Translations under genes and position numbers: made by a program
Part shown: positions 34,524-43,291 of the stretch, in pieces
Numbering within the stretch: the first letter of the stretch is position 1
Layout: each line of letters opens with the position of its first letter
Assembly: GCF_000308875.1 (NCBI RefSeq)
Contig: NZ_BAGL01000070.1
Coordinates: 124,001 to 188,000, forward strand
Direction: 5' to 3'
DNA from: Nocardia transvalensis NBRC 15921
Lineage (GTDB): Bacteria; Actinomycetota; Actinomycetes; Mycobacteriales; Mycobacteriaceae
DNA length: 64,000 nt
Notes under the pieces: model-generated
The model's input: the letters and a program-made list of their open reading frames with translations, nothing else
What the model was told of the DNA's origin: nothing
The model's database searches: none

Positions 34524-34551
34524 TTGACCCAGAGGACAATTCGCCTATGCG
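34524..34551 (+). promoter_or_regulatory. Predicted coaA promoter
   Basis: TTGACC (34524-34529) and TATGCG (34546-34551) are separated by 16 bp, close to the primary sigma consensus. A GTTCTCAC/GTGAGAAC stem (34566-34600) lies in the following leader RNA. The coaA start is about 90 bp downstream. Confidence 0.55.
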
Positions 34552-34641
34552 AGGACAGTGGACCGGTTCTCACCGGGCCGGGCACGGCAGCTGTGAGAAC
34601 TCCTCCGAAGCGCCGTGTTTATCGACCCGAGGACGTGGGTA

Positions 34642-35574
34642 ATGGCGCGCATGAGTGAGCCGAGTCCCTATGTGGAATTCGACCGGAAGCAGTGGCGCAC
34701 GCTGCGGAAATCGACTCCCCTGGTACTCACCGAGGAAGAACTGATCGGTCTGCGCGGACTCGGTGAACAGATCGACCTGGAGGAAGTGGCGGAGGTCTAC
34801 CTGCCGCTCGCGCGACTGATCCACCTGCAGGTGGCGGCCCGCCAGCGGCTGTTCGCCGCCACCGCGACATTCCTCGGCGAAACCCATCCCGACCATCAGG
34901 TGCCATTCGTGATCGGCATCGCCGGCAGCGTCGCGGTCGGCAAATCCACCACCGCCCGCGTGCTGCAGGCGCTGCTCGCGCGCTGGGATCACCATCCCCG
35001 GGTCGACCTGGTGACCACCGACGGATTCCTGTATCCCACAGCGGAACTCACCCGCCGCGGGATCATGCATCGCAAGGGTTTCCCGGAAAGTTACGACCGC
35101 CGCAAATTGCTGCGATTCGTGACCGAGGTGAAAGCCGGCGCGGCCGAGGTGTGCGCGCCGATGTACTCGCACATCCTGTACGACATCGTGCCGGGCGATT
35201 TCCATTGCGTGCGACAGCCCGACATTCTCATCGTGGAGGGGCTGAATGTGCTGCAGACCGGCCCACGCCTCATGGTGTCGGACCTGTTCGATTTCTCGAT
35301 CTACGTCGACGCGCGGATCGAGGATATCGAGAACTGGTACGTGAAACGTTTTCTGTCGCTGCGCAAGACGGCATTCGCGGATCCGAAATCACACTTCCAC
35401 CATTATTCCCGGTTCAACGACAAGGAAGCCACGATCGCCGCGCAGGAGATCTGGAACGCCACCAACCGGCCCAACCTGGTGGAGAACATCCTGCCCACCC
35501 GGCCGCGCGCCACGCTGGTGTTGCGCAAGGATTCCGATCACACCATCAACCGGATCCGCCTGCGCAAGCTGTGA
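34642..35574 (+). CDS. coaA: Type I pantothenate kinase
   Basis: First step of coenzyme A synthesis: ATP-dependent phosphorylation of pantothenate. The 310-residue product has Walker A IGIAGSVAVGKSTTARVLQ, VTTDGFLYPTAELTRRGIMH, RKGFPESYD and YSHILYDIVPG, then VEGLNVLQTG. Start ATG 34642 gives MARMSEPSPYVEFDRKQWR, matching mycobacterial CoaA; GAGGAC lies upstream. A longer start at 34615 is unlikely. Corresponds to Rv1092c; glyA and DUF885 lie upstream. Confidence 0.96.
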   Translation: MARMSEPSPYVEFDRKQWRTLRKSTPLVLTEEELIGLRGLGEQIDLEEVAEVYLPLARLIHLQVAARQRLFAATATFLGETHPDHQVPFVIGIAGSVAVGKSTTARVLQALLARWDHHPRVDLVTTDGFLYPTAELTRRGIMHRKGFPESYDRRKLLRFVTEVKAGAAEVCAPMYSHILYDIVPGDFHCVRQPDILIVEGLNVLQTGPRLMVSDLFDFSIYVDARIEDIENWYVKRFLSLRKTAFADPKSHFHHYSRFNDKEATIAAQEIWNATNRPNLVENILPTRPRATLVLRKDSDHTINRIRLRKL

Positions 35575-35581
35575 TTTCCCG

Positions 35582-36178
35582 TCAGATCTTCCACGCGGCG
35601 TCCAGGCGCGCCGCGACGTCGATATCGCGCACCGCGGCGATATGCGGCTTCCGGATCTCCTCTGCGACGTAGCGGGCGACGAACCGCCGGATCTCGTGAT
35701 CCACGCTGGCCAGAATCCGCAGCAGCTGACCGCGCCGGGTGGCCGTGGCGACATTGATCCGCACATCGCCGGAGCGCGGCTCGGCGATATCGATGATCAC
35801 CCGCAGCGGTTCGGCGGTCCGGACGGTCAGATGGACGTGGACGTAGCCGTCGACCTGGAATCGGTGCCGGTCCACGGCGAGATCCAGCAGCAGGTCGACC
35901 GCGAGCGGGATGGCCAGGTCGAAGGTGATGTGACCGTCCACCGAACGTTCCAGCTTCGGCTCGCCCAGCTGCACCTGCGCCGACACCTTGGCCAAGCGCC
36001 CCGGCCCGACCCCGATCGGGCCGAAATCGAAAGCGGCGCCGGTCAATTGGCCGAATGCGCCCGCGATGCGCTGTTCCGAGGCCGCATACTCCAGGAACTG
36101 CCGCCCGAACTCCTCGTAGCTGATGTAGTCCGCCGGCGCCTCGACCGTGCCACGCTGCCCGGTCCGGATCTCGCTCAT
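35582..36178 (-). CDS. Conserved hypothetical protein (198 residues)
   Basis: The protein begins MSEIRTGQRGTVEAPADYIS. The central part alternates long beta strands, VSAQVQLGEPKLERSVDGHI, then VDGYVHVHLTVRTAEPLRVI and SGDVRINVATATRRGQLLRI, ending in a helical RRFVARYVAEEIRKPHIA. The pattern suggests a soluble beta-sandwich lipid- or ligand-binding domain, but no named family is certain. Convergent with coaA, with only 7 bp between stops. The ATG at 36178 is the only reasonable start. Confidence 0.8.
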   Translation of the reverse strand: MSEIRTGQRGTVEAPADYISYEEFGRQFLEYAASEQRIAGAFGQLTGAAFDFGPIGVGPGRLAKVSAQVQLGEPKLERSVDGHITFDLAIPLAVDLLLDLAVDRHRFQVDGYVHVHLTVRTAEPLRVIIDIAEPRSGDVRINVATATRRGQLLRILASVDHEIRRFVARYVAEEIRKPHIAAVRDIDVAARLDAAWKI

Positions 36179-36257
36179 ATTCGCGACGGTACGCGAGCGA
36201 CAGGGCCCGGGTGGGACGCGATCATGGAATTGAAACGGAGCTGTGTTCGATTAGATC

Positions 36258-36276
36258 CCGGCCAAAAGCATGCCGG
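36258..36276 (+). repeat. Solo arm of the palindromic element
   Basis: CCGGCCAAAAGCATGCCGG is identical to the right arms of copies 1 and 2, and is preceded by GATC and followed by GAAA as in copy 1. No left arm is found 25 nt upstream, so this is a half element in the gap between two minus-strand genes. Confidence 0.85.
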
Positions 36277-36317
36277 GAAAGAGCAAGCCTGCACACCGGG
36301 AAACGAGCAAGGCCTGC
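36273..36317 (+). repeat. Imperfect direct repeat beside the solo arm
   Basis: CCGGGAAAGAGCAAGCCTGC (36273-36292) is repeated as a 22-bp version with two single-base insertions at 36296-36317. The first copy overlaps the end of the solo palindromic arm, so it may record a duplication linked to the element. Confidence 0.6.
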
Positions 36318-36390
36318 GCAGGGAGGGAAGGGCACCGGCCGTGCGTGCCAGGAAGGACGGCGCGCAAGCCGGGAGAGGGGGCGGGCGGCC

Positions 36391-37170
36391 TCAGATCCCG
36401 TAGCGGCGGTGGCGGGCGGCGTAGTCGCGGAGGGCGCGCAGGAAGTCGACGCGGCGGAATTCCGGCCAGTACGCCTCGGTGAACCAGATTTCCGAGTAGG
36501 CGCTCTGCCAGAGCAGGAAGCCGGACAGGCGTTGCTCGCCGGAGGTGCGGATGACCAGGTCCGGATCGGGCTGGCCGGAGGTGTAGAGGTGCTGGCCGAT
36601 GGCGTTGACGGTGATCGACTGCACCAGATCCTCGCCGGTCTCGCCCGCGGCCATCTCCTGGCGAACCAGTTTGCGGACCGCGTCGGCGATCTCCTGCCGC
36701 CCGCCGTAGCCGACCGCGACATTGACGTGCACGCCGCGCCGGCCCGTCGTCGCGGCGGCCGCCTTCTCCATGCGGCGCGCGATATCCACCGGCAGCCCGT
36801 CCAGCGAGCCGACGAGGCGCACGCTCCAGTTCCGCTCCGGCGCCGACAACTCCTCCACGACGTCCGGGATGACCTCGAACAGCGTCTCGAGCTCGTCGCT
36901 GTCGCGGCTGAGGTTCTCGGTGGACAGCAGGTACACCGTGACCATCTCGATGCCCTGGGCCTGACACCAGTCGACCAGTTCGGCGATCTTCAGGGCGCCG
37001 ACCCGGTGCCCGTGGCTGATGTCGTCGAAGCCGTTCTCGCGCGCCCAGCGGCGATTGCCGTCACAGACGACCGCGACGTGACGCGGATGTTGTTTGCCCG
37101 CCAGTTGTTTCGACAGGCGCGCCTCGTAGATGCGATATGGCAGGCCACGCACCCGACTAGCAAGTTCCAC
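36391..37170 (-). CDS. Short-chain (Z)-isoprenyl diphosphate synthase
   Basis: cis-Prenyltransferase of the UppS family. The 259-residue product has the catalytic PRHVAVVCDGNRRWARENG (Asp in the P-loop), SHGHRVGALKIAELVDWC, VTVYLLSTENLSRDSDELE, VAVGYGGRQEI and PDLVIRTSGEQRLSGFLLWQ, then YSEIWFTEAYWPEF. The position next to hemolysin III matches Rv1086, the (Z)-farnesyl diphosphate synthase that primes decaprenyl-phosphate synthesis for arabinogalactan assembly. Chain length cannot be proven from sequence alone; full-length undecaprenyl synthase is the alternative. Start is GTG 37170. Confidence 0.93.
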   Translation of the reverse strand: MELASRVRGLPYRIYEARLSKQLAGKQHPRHVAVVCDGNRRWARENGFDDISHGHRVGALKIAELVDWCQAQGIEMVTVYLLSTENLSRDSDELETLFEVIPDVVEELSAPERNWSVRLVGSLDGLPVDIARRMEKAAAATTGRRGVHVNVAVGYGGRQEIADAVRKLVRQEMAAGETGEDLVQSITVNAIGQHLYTSGQPDPDLVIRTSGEQRLSGFLLWQSAYSEIWFTEAYWPEFRRVDFLRALRDYAARHRRYGI

Positions 37171-37305
37171 GAACAGCCACCCTACGCCCGTCCGCGTCGC
37201 TCCCCTGCCTCACCGGGTGGTTGATCGCGCCGAACCGGCCCGCGCATCCGCCCGAGCGGGCACGCTGGCCGATGTCCGCGCGGCCCGCACCGTGCCGCCG
37301 ACACC

Positions 37306-37325
37306 AACCTACGGTACCGTAGGTT
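37306..37325. promoter_or_regulatory. 20-bp perfect palindrome before trhA
   Basis: AACCTACGGTACCGTAGGTT is perfectly symmetric and ends 16 bp before the GTG of the hemolysin III gene. The GTTAC/GTAAC pair just after it (37323-37339) encloses the ribosome-binding site in a small loop. Its place over the promoter of trhA suggests a TetR-type operator; the regulator is not adjacent. Confidence 0.75.
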
Positions 37326-37341
37326 ACTGAGGAGGTAACTT

Positions 37342-38043
37342 GTGACTGAGACGGTACGACCCGGAAATCCGGTGCTCGGAGCCCTCGGCGACCTACGGGA
37401 TAAGCCGCTCAAGCCCCGGATGCGGGGGTGGATTCACACTTATGCGGTAGGCATCGCGGCGGTGGCGGTGGCGGCGCTGGTCATCGCGGCGGCGACCGTC
37501 TCCGCGACGGCCGTGTGGTCGACACTCGTCTACGGGTCGACCGTCTGCGGCCTCTTCGGCATCAGTGCGGTCTACCACCGGGTGACGTGGCGCACCGTAC
37601 GGACCCGCACCCGCATGAAGCGGGCCGACCATTCGATGATCTTCCTGTTCATCGCGGGCAGCTACACGCCCTTCGCGTTGCTGGGGCTACCGCGCGAGAC
37701 GGGGATACCGCTGCTGATCGTGGTGTGGGCGGGGGCGCTCGCCGGGGTCGCGCTGAAACTGCTGTGGCCGACCGCGCCGCGCTGGGTCGGCGTGCCGCTG
37801 TATCTGGTGCTGGGCTGGGCGGTGGTGCCGGTCGCCGCGACCCTCACGCACAACGTGGGCGTCCTGCCGATGGTGCTGCTGCTGATCGGCGGCCTGGCCT
37901 ACAGCGGTGGCGCGGTGCTGTACGCGACGAAATGGCCCAACCCGTGGCCGACCACCTTCGGTCATCACGAGTTCTTCCATGCCGCAACGGTTCTCGCCGC
38001 GATCTGCCACTACGCCGCCATCTGGCTGGTGGTCCTCGGCTGA
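37342..38043 (+). CDS. trhA: Hemolysin III / TrhA family (PAQR) membrane protein
   Basis: The 233-residue protein has seven predicted membrane segments and PAQR signatures: TVCGLFGISAVYHRVTW (S..H), RADHSMIFLFIAGSYTPFAL (D..) and GHHEFFHAATVLAAICHYAA (H...H metal ligands). Relatives in bacteria are called hemolysin III, but the PAQR fold suggests a metal-dependent amidase or membrane-homeostasis role. GAGGAGG before the GTG supports the start. Divergent from the (Z)-FPP synthase gene as in M. tuberculosis Rv1085c/Rv1086. A 20-bp palindrome lies in the promoter. Confidence 0.92.
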   Translation: MTETVRPGNPVLGALGDLRDKPLKPRMRGWIHTYAVGIAAVAVAALVIAAATVSATAVWSTLVYGSTVCGLFGISAVYHRVTWRTVRTRTRMKRADHSMIFLFIAGSYTPFALLGLPRETGIPLLIVVWAGALAGVALKLLWPTAPRWVGVPLYLVLGWAVVPVAATLTHNVGVLPMVLLLIGGLAYSGGAVLYATKWPNPWPTTFGHHEFFHAATVLAAICHYAAIWLVVLG

Positions 38044-38164
38044 CCGTCCGACGTGACGCAGTAGACAAGATCGCTCGGAACGCGGCGGCGGTCACCGCAC
38101 GGGTTCTATGCTGCTCGTTCGTGTTCCCCGAACCGTTCCACCCGCTCGCCGCCGGTCCGCCGCC

Positions 38165-39667
38165 ATGACGAACCGGCTGATCCTGTGGGTGCTGCGGGCG
38201 CGCTGGGGCCTGTCGTTCGTGGTGATGGGGTGCAATCTCGGCGGCCTGGGCGTCATCCTCGTCGAGCTGTGGCTCAGCGGATTCCTCGGCCGCCTCGGCC
38301 ACGACTGGGTGCCCGCGATGGCACAGGCATCGATCTATCCGGCGATCGGCGCCCTCCTGGGGATCGGCTTGGCGGTGCGCGACCGGTTCCACTACTTCAG
38401 CTGGCTCGACCAGGGCCGGCGGCCCGGCACCGCGGAGGCCCGGCGGCTGCTGAAACTGCCGATCGCGATCACGGCACGCGCCCTGGCCATCTGGCTGCCG
38501 GGCGTGGTCATCGCGACGATTCTGTTCGCGCACGTGGTCCCCTCGCGGTCGACCGCGGTGATCGCGGCGATGTTCACGCTGGGCGCGTTCGAATCGGCCG
38601 GATTCACCTTCCTCGTCGTCGACCGGCTGATCCGGCCCACGGTGCCGACCGTCTCGTCCGTGCTCGGCGGCACCATGCACTGGAGTTCCACGGTGCTCAA
38701 CCGGCTGGTGGTGTCGTGGGCGGTGGCGAGCGCGATGCCGCTGCTCATGCTGATCACGGTGCTCGCCGATCCGGTGGCGACCGCGGACGACCGCATCCGG
38801 ACCGCCGTCTACATGTCGATCGTGGGGCTCGGCGTGGGCGCGCTGACGACGGCCACGCTGGCACGTGCGGTGGCGGCGCCGATGCGGACGCTGCGCCGGG
38901 CCCTGGATCGCATCTCACGGGGCGATCTGGACGTGCGGGTGCCGGTCGGCAGTGCCAGCGAGATCGGCCGGCTGGAGAATTCGGTGAACGAGCTGGCCGC
39001 GAACCTGTCCGAACGCGAACGGGTGCGGGCCGTCTTCGGACGCCACGTCGGCAACGAGGTCGCCGAACGCGCCCTCGCCCGGGGGCTCGACCTCACCGGC
39101 GATATCCGGCCGGTCACGGCGCTGTTCGTCGACGTCGTCGGTTCGGTGGCGCTGTCGACCGGGCTGGAGCCCAGCGAGTTCGTGGCCAAGCTGAACCGGC
39201 TGCTGTCGATCGTGGTGTCGGCCACCGAGGAGAACGGCGGTCTGGTCAACAAGTTCGAGGGCGATGCGGCCCTGTGTATCTTCGGCGCGCCGATCGCCTT
39301 GGGAGACAACGCCACTCCCGCCCTGCGTGCGGCCCGCCGCATCCGTGACGAGGTCGACGCGGCCGGCGAACTCGATATCGGGATCGGGGTGGCGCGGGGC
39401 ATGGTGTTCGCCGGCGATGTCGGGACCGACACCCGGCTGGAGTTCACGGTGATCGGGGACGCGGTCAACGAGGCGTCCCGGCTCACCACCGAGGCCAAGC
39501 ACGTCGACCGCCGGATCCTGGTGAGCCAGGCCGTGATCGACGCCGCCACCGCGGACGAGCGCGCGAAATGGGAGCACCGCGAGACGATTCAGCTCCGGGG
39601 CCGCATCGAGCCCACCTCGTGCTGGACGGATGTGCCGCAGACCCTCCCGGTCACGGCTTCCAGGTGA
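38165..39667 (+). CDS. Membrane class III adenylate/guanylate cyclase with HAMP
   Basis: The 500-residue protein has six membrane helices in the first 250 residues (e.g. GLSFVVMGCNLGGLGVILVE; ALAIWLPGVVIATILFAHVV), a HAMP linker (RAVAAPMRTLRRALDRISRG, DLDVRVPVGSASEIG) and a C-terminal cyclase domain. Catalytic motifs are ALFVDVVGSVALS (metal Asp), NKFEGDAALCIFGAP (purine-specifying Lys) and FTVIGDAVNEASRLT (second metal/transition-state residues). The architecture matches the Rv1318c/Rv1319c/Rv3645 group producing cAMP in response to membrane signals. ATG at 38165 is preferred. The last 17 bp overlap the convergent LGFP gene. Confidence 0.92.
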   Translation: MTNRLILWVLRARWGLSFVVMGCNLGGLGVILVELWLSGFLGRLGHDWVPAMAQASIYPAIGALLGIGLAVRDRFHYFSWLDQGRRPGTAEARRLLKLPIAITARALAIWLPGVVIATILFAHVVPSRSTAVIAAMFTLGAFESAGFTFLVVDRLIRPTVPTVSSVLGGTMHWSSTVLNRLVVSWAVASAMPLLMLITVLADPVATADDRIRTAVYMSIVGLGVGALTTATLARAVAAPMRTLRRALDRISRGDLDVRVPVGSASEIGRLENSVNELAANLSERERVRAVFGRHVGNEVAERALARGLDLTGDIRPVTALFVDVVGSVALSTGLEPSEFVAKLNRLLSIVVSATEENGGLVNKFEGDAALCIFGAPIALGDNATPALRAARRIRDEVDAAGELDIGIGVARGMVFAGDVGTDTRLEFTVIGDAVNEASRLTTEAKHVDRRILVSQAVIDAATADERAKWEHRETIQLRGRIEPTSCWTDVPQTLPVTASR

Positions 39668-40244
39668 TGCGCCCGCCCTGGAAGTCCTGGGCCTTGCCGC
39701 CCTGGTAGTCGTATTCGTCGCTGGTCGGGTAGCCGTAGCGGCCCTTCTCGGCGACCTCGGTGAACCAGGTGTCGCGGATCGCGCCCCACACCGCGTGCGC
39801 GCCGGTCTTCGAGGACCAGTAGACCGAGCCGCCGTTGAACAGGTTGTAGCGGCCCTGGCCGTCCTTACCGGCCTTCTGCTCGTCGGTGACCGGATAGCCG
39901 AGCGCGCCGTTCTCCCAGCCCAGGGCACCCCACTTGTCGCGGATCAGGCCGCCGACGGCGTGCGCGTCGGTGCCCACCGACCAGTAGATCGAGTTGTTGC
40001 GCTCGAACGCCTGGAACTTGCCGCCGAGGCCCGCGTCCGTCTCCGGTGAGATCGGGTTGCCGAAGGTGGCGAGCCCGCCCGCCCGGTCGTATTCGGCCTC
40101 GATCGCGCCGCCGACGTCGAAGGCGCCGATCTGCCGGGCCTGCGCGCCCCCGGTGCTCGCCACCACGGCCGCCGCGGCGGCGACGGCCAGCGCGCCGCAG
40201 CCGAACGAGCGGGCAGGACGGATTCTTCGACGTGGCTGTGTCAC
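39651..40244 (-). CDS. Secreted LGFP-repeat protein
   Basis: The 197-residue protein starts VTQPRRRIRPARSFGCGALA with a signal peptide (ALAVAAAAAVVASTGGAQA) and then four LGFP-type repeats: FGNPISPETDAG, GALGYPVTDEQK, KGRYGYPTSDEYD, each followed by GG..YWS or FQGG..IYWS strands. LGFP modules are thought to anchor proteins to the cell wall. GGGAG before GTG 40244 decides the start. The 17-bp antisense overlap at its stop with the cyclase gene ties the two 3' ends together. Confidence 0.87.
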   Translation of the reverse strand: MTQPRRRIRPARSFGCGALAVAAAAAVVASTGGAQARQIGAFDVGGAIEAEYDRAGGLATFGNPISPETDAGLGGKFQAFERNNSIYWSVGTDAHAVGGLIRDKWGALGWENGALGYPVTDEQKAGKDGQGRYNLFNGGSVYWSSKTGAHAVWGAIRDTWFTEVAEKGRYGYPTSDEYDYQGGKAQDFQGGRITWKP

Positions 40245-40426
40245 GAAAACTCCCTGGGCTGAGTGTTTTGCCTGGCATTTGCTGTCGGCCCCGAACATCC
40301 TCCAGAGAGGAGCCGGGGTCGGCAAGCACCGCGTCACGACACGATGTTGATCGGCTATGACCGGCAGCCCGGAAGGCGCGTCGATGCCTCCGGACGCAGA
40401 TGAAATCGGCGGAAAGTCCGCGATCG

Positions 40427-42481
<2,055 letters not shown>

Positions 42482-42679
42482 CCAGCCAGCCTCCCACACC
42501 GCAAGGCGGCATAGCGCGATGACATAGCAGCACAGTGCCTGACCGCGCCACGATTGCGGTCGACATCCAATTCGGCGGACAGCACCCGGGGATGAACCAA
42601 CTATCGGTTTGTATTGCCCGCCAACACAATACGGAAGATTAGGTGCACCCATGGCGTAGCGTGTGCCCCGTCGTGACCG

Positions 42680-43234
42680 ATGACTGAAACTATGATCGTC
42701 GAGAAACCCACACGCTGCGGATTCCATCTGCCCACATCGTTCGCCGGCGGGCCGGACCTCCTATCCCGGCGAGCGGCTGCGTACCTAGCCATCGCCGTCG
42801 CGACGGCCTGGGTGAGTACAGGATGTGTTCCCTCTTCCGATTCCGCTTTGGGGACGAGCACCTCGGCTGCAGTGACATCCCAACACACCACGTCGTCGAC
42901 GCCGCCTGCAATAACAACCACCCCGACGTCGACCGCACCACCAGAGACCGCGCCAGCCGCACCATCACCAGAGACCACACCTGCCGGCGCCACTCGCACC
43001 CTTGTACTGATGCCGTCGGTTGTCTGCATGAACCTGCAGGATGCCCAGAACACAATCCAGGCTGCCGGAGTCTTCCTCTCTCGCTCACGAGACGCCACCG
43101 GAGCCGGACGGAAGCAGGTCCTCGACCGCAATTGGATCGTCGTCGCTCAGACTCCTACGCCGGGAACGCCGGTCGGCGAGGGTGAAGCGGTGCTGTCGGT
43201 CGTGAAGTACGGAGAACCGAACTCCTGCGGATGA
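42680..43234 (+). CDS. PASTA-domain lipoprotein
   Basis: The 184-residue exported lipoprotein has an unusually long leader before the hydrophobic core (AAAYLAIAVATAWVSTGC), with lipobox VSTGC. A Ser/Thr/Pro linker follows, and then a C-terminal PASTA domain, VLMPSVVCMNLQDAQNTIQA and VVAQTPTPGTPVGEGEAVLS. PASTA domains usually bind peptidoglycan fragments. ATG 42680; ATG 42692 is the alternative. Base composition is lower in GC than in neighbours and no synteny partner is recalled, suggesting an accessory gene. Confidence 0.82.
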   Translation: MTETMIVEKPTRCGFHLPTSFAGGPDLLSRRAAAYLAIAVATAWVSTGCVPSSDSALGTSTSAAVTSQHTTSSTPPAITTTPTSTAPPETAPAAPSPETTPAGATRTLVLMPSVVCMNLQDAQNTIQAAGVFLSRSRDATGAGRKQVLDRNWIVVAQTPTPGTPVGEGEAVLSVVKYGEPNSCG

Positions 43235-43252
43235 CGGCGGCTTCGACCGCCG
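43235..43252 (+). terminator. Stem-loop after the PASTA lipoprotein gene
   Basis: CGGCGG and CCGCCG pair around the 6-nt loop CTTCGA immediately after the stop codon. A short T-poor tail follows; it is a plausible intrinsic terminator between the lipoprotein and the convergent helicase gene. Confidence 0.5.
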
Positions 43253-43291
43253 GACACCTTCCTCAGTTGCGAATCGCTACGCCACGGTCGA

